Shown: positions 8,886 through 17,698, counted from the first letter of the stretch. The stretch is 44,704 nucleotides of DNA from Lentzea aerocolonigenes (GCF_000955955.1 NZ_JYJG01000022.1:1-44704), one strand, 5' to 3'. Numbers and translations are program-made. The notes: a model not told the origin generated them from the letters alone.

Positions 8886-8909
8886 TGGGGTGGGGTTTTC
8901 CCCACCCCA
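8886..8909 (+). terminator. Hairpin downstream of GH97 gene
   Basis: A perfect 10-bp stem, TGGGGTGGGG / CCCCACCCCA, with a TTTT loop, starting 18 bp after the GH97 stop codon. A few pyrimidines follow (TCTCT). Likely intrinsic terminator of the GH97 transcript, 55 bp before the DedA start. Confidence 0.6.
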
Positions 8910-8963
8910 TCTCTACGGCTCACCCCGATGTCCCCCCAGCTCCCCCTCCGTAACTTGGACCCC

Positions 8964-9605
8964 ATGAACTTGGTCGACTGGGTCACCGACCTGATGCACA
9001 CGGCCGGCGCACCCGGAGCGGCGTTGGCGATCGCGCTGGAGAACCTGTTCCCGCCGCTGCCCAGCGAGGTTTTCCTGCCACTGGCCGGTTTCACCGCGGC
9101 GCAGGGCAAGATGTCGCTGTTCGACGCCATCCTGTGGACCACGTTCGGCTCAGTCGCCGGCGCCCTGCTCCTGTACTGGATCGGCGCGCTGCTGGGCCGC
9201 GACCGGGTGCGCCGCATCGCGTCCCGCATGCCGCTGGTCCGGGTGTCCGATGTGGACCGGACCGAGGCCTGGTTCCTGCGCAACGGCTATCGCGCGGTCT
9301 TCTTCGGCCGCATGATCCCGGTGTTCCGCAGCCTGATCTCGATTCCGGCCGGCATCGAGCGCATGCGATTAGCCCCGTTCCTCGCCTACACCGCCGCGGG
9401 CAGCCTGCTGTGGAACACGGCGTTGATCCTCGCGGGCTACCTGCTGGGCGACAACTGGCACCTGGTCGAGCAGTACGTCGGCCTCGCCTCGAAGGTCGTC
9501 CTGGGCCTGGCGGTCGTCGCGGTCGTGATCTTCGTGATCACGCGGCTTTCTCGGCGTCGAGGTGCTTCAGCAGCTCGCGAACAGCACTCCGACCAGCGCG
9601 GTTAG
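8964..9605 (+). CDS. DedA family membrane protein
   Basis: A 213-aa polytopic membrane protein of the DedA/VTT family, involved in lipid-carrier or phospholipid translocation in other bacteria. It shows ENLFPPLPSEVFLPLAGF near the N-terminus (the conserved E and P-rich re-entrant region), FGRMIPVFRSLISIPAG (family motif FxRFxPxxRxxxxxxAG) and several hydrophobic segments. ATG at 8964 was chosen because the family begins with a short amphipathic helix just before LIxxxG. The last 15-20 residues (after VVIFVITRLSRRR) are translated from the start of a duplicated 3' fragment of the downstream monooxygenase gene read antisense, so the natural tail appears to have been replaced. Confidence 0.88.
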   Translation: MNLVDWVTDLMHTAGAPGAALAIALENLFPPLPSEVFLPLAGFTAAQGKMSLFDAILWTTFGSVAGALLLYWIGALLGRDRVRRIASRMPLVRVSDVDRTEAWFLRNGYRAVFFGRMIPVFRSLISIPAGIERMRLAPFLAYTAAGSLLWNTALILAGYLLGDNWHLVEQYVGLASKVVLGLAVVAVVIFVITRLSRRRGASAAREQHSDQRG

Positions 9606-9822
9606 CCCCGATCACCGACGACCCCGTCACGCCCGACGCGATCACCCGAGTCCCAAAACGACGCGCCGATCGCGCTCAAAAGCCTCGCGCCAACGCCCCT
9701 CGGCAGCCCATGAACACCAGGCCCGCCCACCCCGCTCCACACGAACATCGCCCCACCCCAACACCCGCACACAACCCGATGCCCTACACCCGCGCGGGCC
9801 AAGCATTAGCTCCCGGCCGGCA
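9546..9822 (-). repeat. Tandem repeat unit A: decayed 3' end of the FMO gene
   Basis: This 277-bp unit is homologous to the next unit and to the 3' end of the monooxygenase gene at 10009-11076. Read on the minus strand it encodes a broken C-terminus ([18 protein letters not shown]...) ending in a stop near 9541. It carries about 74 bp absent from unit B. Its far end overlaps the DedA stop region. Confidence 0.8.
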
Positions 9823-10025
9823 CTTTCTCGGCGTCGAGATGCTTCAGCAGCTCACGAACAGCGCGGTTAGCGCCGATCGTGCTGGCCGACGACCCCGTCA
9901 CGCCCGACACGATCACCCGAGTCCCAAAACGACGCGCCGATCGCGGTCAAAAGCCTCGCGCCAACGCCCGCCCACAACCCGATGCCCTACACCCGCGCGG
10001 ACCAAGCACTAGCTCCCGGCCGCGA
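9823..10025 (-). repeat. Tandem repeat unit B: decayed 3' end of the FMO gene
   Basis: A 203-bp unit. On the minus strand it encodes [20 protein letters not shown]...PAGS followed by TAA at 9806-9808, closely matching the C-terminus of the intact monooxygenase. It lacks the four residues GRSA that unit A and the intact gene keep, while unit A lacks the ASTI stretch, so the copies are mosaic. Shared blocks include CCCTACACCCGCGCGG and GACGCGCCGATCGCG. Confidence 0.8.
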
Positions 10026-11076
10026 CCCTCTCCCCACCGAGATGCTTCAGCAACTCACGAACAGCACTCCGACCAACGCGGTTAGCCCCGATCGTGCTGG
10101 CCGACGGCCCGTACCCGACGAGGTGGATGCGCGGATCCGACACCACACGGGTGCCGTCGACCTTGATGCCACCGCCAGGCGCACGCAGGTGCAGCGGCGC
10201 GAGGTGGTCGAGGTCGTGCCGGAACCCCGTGGCCCACAGGATGATGTCGGCGTCGAAGTGCTCGCCGGACGCCCACTCGACACCGTTCGGCGTGATGCGG
10301 TCGAACATCGGCTTGCGGTCCAGCACGCCGTCCTTGATCGCGGCGCGCGTCTGGTCGTTCAACGCCAGCCCGGTCACGCTCACGACGCTGCGCGGGATCA
10401 GCCCCTTGCGGACGCGTTCGTCGACCATACCGACGACCCAGCGGCCGTAGTCCTCGGTGAACGGGCCCTCCCGCCACACCGGTTCGTGCCGCGTGACCCA
10501 CCGGGTCTCCGAAGCGAAAGGAGCAAGTTCCATGAGCAGTTGCGTCGCGGAGGCCCCTCCACCCACCACCACGACCCGCCTACCCGCGAACTCCTCGGGC
10601 CCCTGGTAGTCGGCGGTGTGGACCTGGCGGCCGCGGAACGTCTCCTGGCCGGGGTAGTACGGCCAGAACGGGCGGCGCCACGTGCCGGTCGCGTTGATCA
10701 GGCCGCGCGTGGTCCAGACGCCCTTGTCGGTCTCGACCTTGAGCAGTTCGCCGTCGTCGAGCACCTGTGTGACGTTGACCGGGCGGATCACCGGGAGGTC
10801 GAAGAGCTGTTCGTACCGGGCGAAGTAGTCCGGGATGGCCTCGTTGGCGCGCTCGTCCGGCGAGGGCTGCTCGAACGGCATGCCGGGCAGCTCGTGGATG
10901 CCGTGCACGGTCCGCATCCGCAGCGAGGGCCAGCGGTGCAGCCACGCGCCGCCGGGAGCGTCGTTCGCGTCCAGCACGACGTGGTCGACCTCCCGCCGCC
11001 GCAGGAAGTAGGAGGCGGACAGGCCCGCCTGTCCCGCGCCGATCACCACCACGTCCGTCACGTACACGTCAACCAC
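10009..11076 (-). CDS. Flavin-containing monooxygenase-like NAD(P)-binding oxidoreductase
   Basis: A protein of about 355 aa with an N-terminal FAD Rossmann motif ([20 protein letters not shown]), an FMO/BVMO-type segment ([14 protein letters not shown]), a second dinucleotide motif ([17 protein letters not shown]) and [16 protein letters not shown] near the C-terminus, the usual pattern of class B flavin monooxygenases and thioredoxin-reductase-like oxidases. The substrate is unknown. The start is uncertain: GTG at 11076, 11067 or 11061 all precede the FAD motif, and none has a strong SD. Its 3' end has been tandemly duplicated downstream. It diverges from an LLM-class flavin oxidoreductase, so both may serve the same oxidation pathway. 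Confidence 0.85.
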   Translation of the reverse strand: MVDVYVTDVVVIGAGQAGLSASYFLRRREVDHVVLDANDAPGGAWLHRWPSLRMRTVHGIHELPGMPFEQPSPDERANEAIPDYFARYEQLFDLPVIRPVNVTQVLDDGELLKVETDKGVWTTRGLINATGTWRRPFWPYYPGQETFRGRQVHTADYQGPEEFAGRRVVVVGGGASATQLLMELAPFASETRWVTRHEPVWREGPFTEDYGRWVVGMVDERVRKGLIPRSVVSVTGLALNDQTRAAIKDGVLDRKPMFDRITPNGVEWASGEHFDADIILWATGFRHDLDHLAPLHLRAPGGGIKVDGTRVVSDPRIHLVGYGPSASTIGANRVGRSAVRELLKHLGGERVAAGS

Positions 11077-11156
11077 GTGCGCGCCCCGGTTCTTCTCCGC
11101 GAAACGAGTTACCCGCGTCACGGAAGAAGTCGCCAAGTATCGGTGTTGATCGATGT

Positions 11157-12185
11157 ATGAGCCGCCTCAGTGAGATTCCGCTGTCCGTTCTCGACCTCGC
11201 TCCCATCACGTCGGGGTCGGACGCCACGACCGCGTTGCGGAACTCCAGGGAACTCGCTCAGCAGGCCGAACGGCTCGGCTACCACCGCTACTGGTTCGCC
11301 GAGCACCACAACATGCCGGGCATCGCGTCGTCGGTGCCCGCCGTGCTGATCGAGCACATCGCGTCCGCCACGTCGACCATCCGCGTCGGCTCCGGCGGCG
11401 TGATGCTGCCGAACCACCCGCCGCTGGTCGTGGCGGAGCAGTTCGGCATGCTCGAAGCGCTGCACCCCGGCCGCATCGACCTCGGCATCGGCCGCGCACC
11501 CGGCACCGACCAGAAGACGGCACGGGCGCTGCGGCGCACCGAAGCCGGCCTCTCCGCGGAGAACTTCCCGCAGGAGCTGACCGAGCTGATCAAGTACTTC
11601 GAGGGCACCGCCGAGCTCAACGCCGTGCCCGCCGCGGGCAACAAGCCGCCGATCTGGCTGCTCGGCTCGTCCGGCTACAGCGCGCAGGCCGCGGGTCTGC
11701 TGGGGCTGCCGTTCGCGTTCGCCCACCACTTCAGCGCGCAGAACACGCTGCCGGCGCTGGAGCTGTACCGGAAGCACTTCCGCCCGTCGGAGGTCCTCCA
11801 GGAGCCGTACGCGATGGTCTGCGCGTCGGTGATCGTGGCGGACAACGACGAGCACGCGCGGTACATCGCCGGTCCGGGCGCGCTGTCGTTCGTGCGGCTG
11901 CGCCAGGGCAAGCCGGCGCCGCTGTCCACGCCCGAGGAGGCCGCGGACTACCCGTACACCGAGATCGACGAGCTGGTGATCGAGGACCGCATGTCCACCC
12001 AGATCATCGGATCCCCCTCAACGGTCCGCGCGGGACTCGACGAGTTGATGGAGTCGACGGCCGCCGACGAGCTGATGGTGACGACGATCGTCCACGGCCA
12101 CGAAGACCGCCTCTGTTCCTTCGAACTGCTCAGCGAGGTGGCCGAACGGACGCCGTCGCTGGGCCGTTCAGCCGCACATACGTGA
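11157..12185 (+). CDS. LLM class flavin-dependent oxidoreductase
   Basis: A 342-aa luciferase-like monooxygenase. It begins [16 protein letters not shown], the typical opening of the MsnO8/CE1758-type subgroup, followed by [36 protein letters not shown] and [12 protein letters not shown], which form the (beta/alpha)8 FMN or F420 binding face. [25 protein letters not shown] is a conserved later motif. The cofactor (FMNH2 or F420) cannot be decided from sequence. ATG at 11157 fits the family start; a clear SD is absent and the transcript may be nearly leaderless. It is divergent to the monooxygenase gene. Confidence 0.9.
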   Translation: MSRLSEIPLSVLDLAPITSGSDATTALRNSRELAQQAERLGYHRYWFAEHHNMPGIASSVPAVLIEHIASATSTIRVGSGGVMLPNHPPLVVAEQFGMLEALHPGRIDLGIGRAPGTDQKTARALRRTEAGLSAENFPQELTELIKYFEGTAELNAVPAAGNKPPIWLLGSSGYSAQAAGLLGLPFAFAHHFSAQNTLPALELYRKHFRPSEVLQEPYAMVCASVIVADNDEHARYIAGPGALSFVRLRQGKPAPLSTPEEAADYPYTEIDELVIEDRMSTQIIGSPSTVRAGLDELMESTAADELMVTTIVHGHEDRLCSFELLSEVAERTPSLGRSAAHT

Positions 12186-12522
12186 GTCGTTCACGCCTGA
12201 CCTTCACGTTTTGTACGACTGACGCTGCTCTGAACGGGTGATAAACGGCTCCGCTTGTAGCGCCAGACACACTGTGGGCGATGATCGGTGTGAGCGCGCA
12301 CGCCCCCCGACGCGCTCCCTAGCTTCACCAAGCGGCCGCCGCCGCAGGACGACGTGGGGCAGGCGCACTGTGTGGCGCCGCCCACGTCGCCCATCACGAG
12401 ACGGCCACGGCCCGGCACCAGGTGCGCTTCAAGGCCCCTTTTCGGTCCCCACCACCCCTTCGGCACCGTCACAGTTGACGGGAGTCGTTCACACCCACCG
12501 CCGGGGTGGGAAAGGGGAGTTC
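12186..12522. other. 337-bp intergenic region without a recognisable gene
   Basis: No credible coding sequence on either strand. The main feature is a strong two-part hairpin at 12350-12389: outer stem CGACGTGGG/CCCACGTCG (9 bp, perfect), inner stem GGCGC/GCGCC and an 8-nt loop. It may be an mRNA leader structure for the lipoprotein gene, or a factor-dependent terminator of the oxidoreductase gene; no U-tract follows. The last bases contain GGGGAG, the ribosome binding site of the lipoprotein. Confidence 0.4.
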
Positions 12523-13050
12523 GTGAAGTTCGCCAAATCGGCCTCGGGCCTGTGCCTGCTGCTGGCCGTGGCGGGATGTGCGGGCCCCGGTGTCGCCGTC
12601 ACCCCGAACGAGAACCTGACAGTCGAACAGCGAGCCGAGACGCCGAGCGCGTCCGGTGCCGCCGCCTTCGGCTCCCAGCGCGTGTGGGCCTCTGGCCTGT
12701 CCGTCGTCGTGTCCGCCCCGCGCTCGCTGGCCCCGTCGGCAACAGCCATCCCACCGGCCAAGCGCACGGCGGTCTTCACGATCACCGTCTACAACGGCTC
12801 CAAGACCTCGTACCGCCCGTCCCAGCTGTCCGTGCGCGCCACGACCGACGACTCCCCGGCTGCCGAGCTGGTCGACTCGGTCCAGGGCCTCAACGGCCTC
12901 GCCGGCGCGGTGGCAGAGCTTCCACCGGGCCGCGACACCCAGATCCAGGTGGCGTTCGCGGTGTCCGAGCTGCCCGTGCAGATGCGGCTGACCATCCAGC
13001 CGGGTGGCCAGGGCCAGGACGTGGCGACCGTTTTCGAAGGCCAGGCCTAG
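12523..13050 (+). CDS. Predicted lipoprotein of unknown function
   Basis: A 175-aa exported protein starting at GTG 12523, behind GGGGAG. The signal peptide ends in a lipobox VAGC with Cys19 as the lipidation site. The mature region opens with a Thr/Pro/Ser-rich linker, then a beta-rich domain of about 120 residues (FTITVYNGSKTSYRPSQLSVRAT, LPPGRDTQIQVAFAV, MRLTIQPG). The pattern resembles the DUF4352/immunoglobulin-like domain of Gram-positive lipoproteins, in which conserved free residues and the phrase VTVxNxS recur. It probably sits on the outer face of the membrane. Function is not assignable. Confidence 0.8.
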   Translation: MKFAKSASGLCLLLAVAGCAGPGVAVTPNENLTVEQRAETPSASGAAAFGSQRVWASGLSVVVSAPRSLAPSATAIPPAKRTAVFTITVYNGSKTSYRPSQLSVRATTDDSPAAELVDSVQGLNGLAGAVAELPPGRDTQIQVAFAVSELPVQMRLTIQPGGQGQDVATVFEGQA

Positions 13051-13059
13051 TCTGCAGGC

Positions 13060-13524
13060 ATGACTCGTCTCGAACCCGGAGACACCGCGCCCGCCTTCAC
13101 GCTGCCCGACAGCGAGGGCAAGCCGGTATCCCTGTCCGACTACCTCGGCAAGTCCGTGGTCGTGTACTTCTACCCGGCCGCGAGCACGCCGGGCTGCACC
13201 AAGCAGGCCTGCGACTTCCGCGACAACCTGGGCGTCCTCGCCGAGTCCGGCTACGAGGTCGTCGGCATCTCGCCCGACAAGCAGGAGAAGCTGGCCAAGT
13301 TCCGCACTTCGGAAGGTCTCAACTTCCCGCTCCTCGGCGACCCGGACAAGACCGTTCTGGTCGAGTGGGGCGCGTACGGCGAGAAGCAGAACTACGGCCG
13401 CACCGTCCAGGGCGTCATCCGCTCGACGTTCCTCGTCGGCCCCGACGGCAAAATCGTCAAGGCCATGTACAACGTCCGCGCCACCGGCCACGTCGCCAAG
13501 CTGCTCCGCGAACTCCCTGCCTGA
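13060..13524 (+). CDS. bcp: Thioredoxin-dependent thiol peroxidase (Bcp/PrxQ)
   Basis: A 154-aa peroxiredoxin that reduces hydrogen peroxide and alkyl hydroperoxides with thioredoxin as donor, in the cytosol. Cys46 in STPGCTKQAC is the peroxidatic cysteine and Cys51, five residues later, the resolving one (the PrxQ alpha2 type). The catalytic Thr/Pro of the PxxxTPGC motif is present, and Arg119-type RSTFLVGPDGK closes the active site. Length matches the family (about 155). It starts 9 bp after the lipoprotein stop with a short AGG-containing SD, and may be cotranscribed with it. Confidence 0.95.
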   Translation: MTRLEPGDTAPAFTLPDSEGKPVSLSDYLGKSVVVYFYPAASTPGCTKQACDFRDNLGVLAESGYEVVGISPDKQEKLAKFRTSEGLNFPLLGDPDKTVLVEWGAYGEKQNYGRTVQGVIRSTFLVGPDGKIVKAMYNVRATGHVAKLLRELPA

Positions 13525-13533
13525 CTTCTTTCG

Positions 13534-13573
13534 GGGGCCGCCGTCGCATTGACTTGCGTCGGCGGCCCCTTCT
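13534..13573 (+). terminator. Intrinsic terminator after bcp
   Basis: A 15-bp stem, GGGGCCGCCG-T-CGCA (13534-13548) pairing with TGCG-T-CGGCGGCCCC (13555-13569), with one T-T mismatch and a 6-nt loop, followed by TTCTTC. It begins about 10 bp after the bcp stop codon. Confidence 0.75.
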
Positions 13574-13726
13574 TCGGGTATGGTCGAGGTGAGGGCGTGC
13601 AACAAATGCCGCCCCTTGTTCCGGTGAGGGTGATACACCGTGTGTCGCTTGACGGCACCTCGCGGTCCCGACATCCCGTCTGATTTCGTCTTGCGCGTCC
13701 ACTTCCCGACGCGAGGCGGTTGACCT

Positions 13727-13740
13727 GGGCTGATCAGCCC
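13727..13740. promoter_or_regulatory. Perfect 14-bp palindrome upstream of SMR gene
   Basis: GGGCTGATCAGCCC is a perfect dyad, 65 bp upstream of the SMR start and directly preceded by TTGACC, a -35-like hexamer at 13720-13725. It could be an operator for a local repressor. No repressor gene is adjacent and no -10 box at the right spacing is clear. The remaining 13574-13804 region shows nothing else I recognise; I looked for and did not find a guanidine riboswitch. Confidence 0.3.
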
Positions 13741-13804
13741 CGTCGTCCGTTCGTAGTCAAACACGTGCGTTTCGCGTACGTGCATTTCGTGCTGGGAAAA
13801 TTCA

Positions 13805-14143
13805 ATGCTCAAGTGGATATTGCTGACCGTCGCCGTGGGCGCGGAGGTTTTCGCGACCCTTTGTCTCAAATACTCGGACGGCTTCACGAAACCATGGCCG
13901 GTAGCCGGCCTGGGTTTCGGCTTCCTCACCGCGCTCTACCTGGAGTCGGTGGTGATCCGGATGGGAGTCCCCGTCGCCATCACCTACGCGATCTGGGCAG
14001 GCGCGGGCATCGCACTGGTGGCGATCACCAGCCGCGTGCTCTTCGCCGACCCGCTGAACCTCGCGATGCTGGGCGGCATGGCCCTGATCGCGGCCGGCGT
14101 CTGCGTCGTGTCCGTGGCCTCACACGCCCACGCCACCGTTTAA
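13805..14143 (+). CDS. SMR family small multidrug/quaternary ammonium transporter
   Basis: A 112-aa protein with four transmembrane helices. The helix-1 glutamate is present in AEVFATLCLKYSDGF, the motif that couples proton and substrate binding in EmrE-type antiporters, and ITYAIWAGAGIALVAI is the conserved helix-3 GxG region. It resembles the EmrE/Mmr/QacE branch more than the SugE/Gdx guanidinium branch, so expected substrates are lipophilic cations. It functions as an antiparallel dimer in the membrane. The NACHT gene starts only 10 bp after its stop, so the two are probably cotranscribed. Confidence 0.88.
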   Translation: MLKWILLTVAVGAEVFATLCLKYSDGFTKPWPVAGLGFGFLTALYLESVVIRMGVPVAITYAIWAGAGIALVAITSRVLFADPLNLAMLGGMALIAAGVCVVSVASHAHATV

Positions 14144-14153
14144 CCTCGTTTGG

Positions 14154-17102
14154 GTGGGCTTAGAAATCGTCGCAGTCTCCAAGCTAGGCCAGTCCGTGGC
14201 GCTCCGCGCCGCCACCGAATGGCTGGCCACCCCGGACACACGCACCCTGCCGCTGTCCGACCTGGCCGCCCTGGAACTCGCCAAGCCCACCCAACGAGCC
14301 AAACTCGACACCCTGGTCCAGCACATCGGCCACCAGGTGACCGAGCAACTGGAAGCCGTCCTGGACCGCTTCCCGGCCGACGAGATCACCACCGCCGTCG
14401 CCGCCGTGCAAGCCGCGCTGTCGTCCATCGACCTGTCCGACGAGGCCCTGCTCGCCGACGACGCCGACCCCGAGGTCCTGGCCCAGCGCATCCGCCGCTC
14501 ACTCCCGCGCACCGACCTGGGCCGCTGCTACGACGTGGCCCTGGATCAGTCCTGCCGCTACCTGGTCCAGATCCTCAGGCACCTGCCGTCCTTCCAACCC
14601 AGGGCCCTGGCTGAAGTCCTCTCCCGAGCCACCGCCCAGACCGCTCTGCTGGAAGACGTCCTGTCCCGCCTGCCCCGCACGTCTTTGTACGCCCCGCAAG
14701 GCACCGACAACGACGACGAGTTCCGCGACGAGTACCTCCGCTACATCGCCGCGAACCTGGACTCGCTGGAGCTGCTCGGCCTGTCCACCAAGGAAAAACC
14801 CCGGCTGGCACTGAGCGTCGCCTATCTGAGTCTGACGGTCACCGACCTGAGACAGCGACGACAGGAGCAACAACGCGGCGCCTGGTTCGGGGATGTCGAG
14901 CAACGCCCGTCGTCCGGAGTGCGAGTCGAGTCGGCACTCGTCAGCCGCTCGCTGGTGCTCGGTGAGGCAGGCTCCGGCAAGACGACGCTGCTCGACTGGC
15001 TCGCGGTCACCGCGGCACGAGGCGGGTTCGTGGGCGACCTGTGCACGTGGAACGGCCTGATTCCGTTCCCCGTCCGCCTCCGCGCGTACGCCGACTCCCC
15101 GCTGCCCGAGAAGCCGGAGGAGTTCGTCATCGGATGGCTGGCCGGGATCATGCCCGCGGGTTGGGTCCACCGGGTTCTGCGTGCGGGCAAGGGCCTGTTG
15201 CTGGTGGACGGCGTCGACGAGATTCCACCGCAGAACCGCCGCAACGTGCGGAAGTGGTTGCGCGCCTTGCTGACCGCATTCCCCTCCGCGCAGGTCGTGG
15301 TGACCGCGCGTCCTGCCGCGGCCGACTCCGAATGGCTGGCGGAGCTGGACTTCTCCTCGGTCGAGCTCGAGCAGATGTCCCCCGCCGACGTGAGGGTCTT
15401 CCTCCACCGGTGGCATGAAGCCGTGGGCGCGCCCGAGGAGGTGCAACGACGGCTGACGAGCCAGCTCGGCAGCAGGCCGCATCTGCGTGCCCTGGCCTCG
15501 TCACCCCTGCTGTGCGCGATGCTGTGCGCGCTCAACCTCGGCCGGGTGTCCGAGCTGCCGCACAACCGCATGGAGCTGTACGCCGCGGCGCTCACCATGC
15601 TGCTCGACCTCCGCGACGCCGAACGCGGCATCGCCCGCATGCTGACCACCTCGGACAAGACGGTGCTGCTGGGTGATCTGGCCTGGCGCCTCACCCTCGG
15701 TGGCCGTAGCCAGCTGGCGACGACCAAGTTCCGCGAACACGTGGCGCGCAAGATCCGGTCGATGCCCAACGTGCACGACGACCCGGACGCGATCGTGAAG
15801 CACCTGCTCGAACGCAGTGGCGTCATCCGCGAACCGGTGCCGGGCCAGGTCGACTTCGTGCACAGGACGTTCCAGGAGTACCTGGCCGGCGCCGAGGCGA
15901 TGCACGACGGCCAGGTCGAAACCCTGGTGGCGCACGCTCATCAGGACTCGTGGGCGCAGACGATCGTGCTGGCCTGCGGACACGGACAGCGCACGCAGGT
16001 GAGCGAACTGCTGGCAGAGATCCTCGACCGAGCCGATCGTGAACCGCAGTACTCCCGGCAGCTGCGCCTGCTGGCAGCCGCCTGCCTGGAGACCGCGCGG
16101 GACCTCGGCGCCGCGATCCACGACAGAGTCGACCGGATGATCAAAGAGCAGCTGGTTCCGCCCCTCGGCAACGAAGAGGCCGAGTCACTGGCGACGGTCG
16201 GGCACCGCGTCCTGCGTTATCTCCCGTCGAGCCTGGACGAGCTGACGGACGAGGCCGCCAGGGCCACCGTCCGCTGTGCCGGGCTGGTGGGATCGCCAGA
16301 GGCAATGAGCCGGCTCGCCCTCTACGCTCGCGATCCACGGCAGGACGTGCTGGACGAACTCGTTACGGCGTGGACTCACTTCGACCCGAAGCGCTATGCC
16401 GACGAGGTCATGGCGCGTGCCCCGCTGGAGGCCGGGCGGGTCTCCATCAACGCCGCACGCCTGATTCCCCACGTCGCGGGTCTTCGCTGCGAAACGGTGG
16501 AAATCTCGGTGCGCAACCACGAGGTCCTGCCTGATCTCACCTTCGCCCCGGCCGTTCGCGCGTTGCAGTACCTGTACGCGCACGTGGCCGGGCCCACCGC
16601 TCTCGGTCCTCTCGAGTCTTGTGAGGACCTGGAGGTGCTGTACCTGTTCGGAGCTGATCGTTTCCTCGAGCCGGACCGGCTGCCGCGCCAGTTGTACACC
16701 TTGGGGCTGTTCCAGACCGAGCTGTGGAACGACCTCGACTTTCTGAGGGACCGCGGGTACGCCAGGATCGATTTCAGCCAGGTTGCGGACACCTGCGATC
16801 TCAGCGTGCTGTCGGACATGCCGAAACTCGACATGTTCGGATGCCGCGGCTGGAGGAGTTTTGACGCGCTCGCCAGTCTCCCGGAGGTCGAGGAGCTCGC
16901 GATCGTCGACATGGACGCGACTGTGGACCTCAGTGGTCTACCCGAACTGCCCGACGTCGGCCTCCTCACCCTCCGGAGCAGCGTCGGGATCGACCTGCGG
17001 GCGCTCGCCGGGACGGCGCTGCGGCTCAGCCTGAACCGGCGCCAGCGTCACGTCGGGCTCGATCAGCTCGGGCCCGACGTGACGATCGACTGGGTCGGCT
17101 AG
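14154..17102 (+). CDS. NACHT domain STAND NTPase with LRR-like C-terminus (putative anti-phage NLR-like protein)
   Basis: A 982-aa signalling ATPase. Residues 1-250 are all-helical with no recognisable enzyme motif, consistent with an NNH-type (NACHT N-terminal helical) module. The NACHT domain follows: Walker A GEAGSGKT (270-277), Walker B LLLVDGVDEI (348-357; Asp352, Asp355, Glu356), VVVTARP, and an FVHRTFQEYLAGAE motif in the winged-helix part near residue 565. Residues 600-770 are helical repeats; the last 200 form an LRR-like solenoid (LEVLYLFGADRF, LDMFGCRGW, LPELPDVGLLTL). Bacterial NACHT proteins of this layout have been shown to protect against phage, acting like animal NLR receptors. 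The GTG start lacks a good SD, so translation probably depends on the SMR gene 10 bp upstream. The 3' end overlaps rdgB by 4 bp. Confidence 0.88.
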   Translation: MGLEIVAVSKLGQSVALRAATEWLATPDTRTLPLSDLAALELAKPTQRAKLDTLVQHIGHQVTEQLEAVLDRFPADEITTAVAAVQAALSSIDLSDEALLADDADPEVLAQRIRRSLPRTDLGRCYDVALDQSCRYLVQILRHLPSFQPRALAEVLSRATAQTALLEDVLSRLPRTSLYAPQGTDNDDEFRDEYLRYIAANLDSLELLGLSTKEKPRLALSVAYLSLTVTDLRQRRQEQQRGAWFGDVEQRPSSGVRVESALVSRSLVLGEAGSGKTTLLDWLAVTAARGGFVGDLCTWNGLIPFPVRLRAYADSPLPEKPEEFVIGWLAGIMPAGWVHRVLRAGKGLLLVDGVDEIPPQNRRNVRKWLRALLTAFPSAQVVVTARPAAADSEWLAELDFSSVELEQMSPADVRVFLHRWHEAVGAPEEVQRRLTSQLGSRPHLRALASSPLLCAMLCALNLGRVSELPHNRMELYAAALTMLLDLRDAERGIARMLTTSDKTVLLGDLAWRLTLGGRSQLATTKFREHVARKIRSMPNVHDDPDAIVKHLLERSGVIREPVPGQVDFVHRTFQEYLAGAEAMHDGQVETLVAHAHQDSWAQTIVLACGHGQRTQVSELLAEILDRADREPQYSRQLRLLAAACLETARDLGAAIHDRVDRMIKEQLVPPLGNEEAESLATVGHRVLRYLPSSLDELTDEAARATVRCAGLVGSPEAMSRLALYARDPRQDVLDELVTAWTHFDPKRYADEVMARAPLEAGRVSINAARLIPHVAGLRCETVEISVRNHEVLPDLTFAPAVRALQYLYAHVAGPTALGPLESCEDLEVLYLFGADRFLEPDRLPRQLYTLGLFQTELWNDLDFLRDRGYARIDFSQVADTCDLSVLSDMPKLDMFGCRGWRSFDALASLPEVEELAIVDMDATVDLSGLPELPDVGLLTLRSSVGIDLRALAGTALRLSLNRRQRHVGLDQLGPDVTIDWVG

Positions 17103-17698
17103 ACCAGTTTGCGCAGGTACGGGACCAGGAGCTTGAGGGCGCGGCCGCGGTGCGACTCCGCGTCCTTCTCCTCGGCCGTCATCTCGGCCGACGTGATCTC
17201 GTACCCCTCCGGCACGAAGATCGGGTCGTAGCCGAACCCGTTGGTCCCGCGCCGAGCCCGCAGCAACGTGCCACGCCACTCGCCGCGCACCACGACCTCC
17301 TCGCCGCCGGGCACGACCATCGCCACGACCGACACGAAGGCGGCACCACGACGTTCGTCCGGCACGTCGCCGAGCTGCCCCAGGAGCAGGTCCAGGTTGG
17401 CGTCGTCGTCGCCGTGACGACCAGACCACCGCGCGGACAGCACACCGGGCATGCCGTTCAGCTCGTCGACCGCGAGCCCGGAGTCGTCCGCGACGGACAC
17501 CAGGCCCGTGGCGGCAGCGGCGTCGCGGGCCTTGGCCAGTGCGTTGCCCTCGAAGTCGGGCGCGGTCTCCGGAGCCTCAGGAAAAGAAGGCACGTCCGAA
17601 AGCGACAGCACCTCGATGCCGTCCAAGCCCTCGGCGGCCACGATGCGCTGCAGCTCGCGCAGCTTCTTGGCGTTGCGCGAGGCCAGCAGGAGCTTCAT
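17099..17698 (-). CDS. rdgB: dITP/XTP pyrophosphatase (RdgB/HAM1)
   Basis: A 199-aa cytosolic house-cleaning enzyme that hydrolyses dITP, XTP and ITP to monophosphates, keeping deaminated purines out of nucleic acids. Signatures: [13 protein letters not shown] at the N-terminus, [23 protein letters not shown] (metal-binding DDSG and substrate loop) and [10 protein letters not shown]. Length is normal for the family. ATG at 17698 overlaps the rph stop by 4 bp (ATGA), so the two genes form a translationally coupled pair as in mycobacteria. It converges on the NACHT gene, with which it shares 4 bp. Confidence 0.96.
   Translation of the reverse strand: MKLLLASRNAKKLRELQRIVAAEGLDGIEVLSLSDVPSFPEAPETAPDFEGNALAKARDAAAATGLVSVADDSGLAVDELNGMPGVLSARWSGRHGDDDANLDLLLGQLGDVPDERRGAAFVSVVAMVVPGGEEVVVRGEWRGTLLRARRGTNGFGYDPIFVPEGYEITSAEMTAEEKDAESHRGRALKLLVPYLRKLV

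Noticed and set aside
9546..10025. CRISPR-like repeats
   Set aside because: Only two or three units, 200-280 bp long, derived from a neighbouring coding sequence; no short repeats, spacers or cas genes.
12191..12472. 93-codon minus-strand reading frame in the intergenic region
   Set aside because: No ribosome binding site, no family resemblance, and it runs through the hairpin at 12350-12389.
13574..13804. Guanidine riboswitch in front of the SMR gene
   Set aside because: No ACGR-loop hairpins or ykkC-type conserved blocks were seen, and the transporter looks more like EmrE than Gdx.
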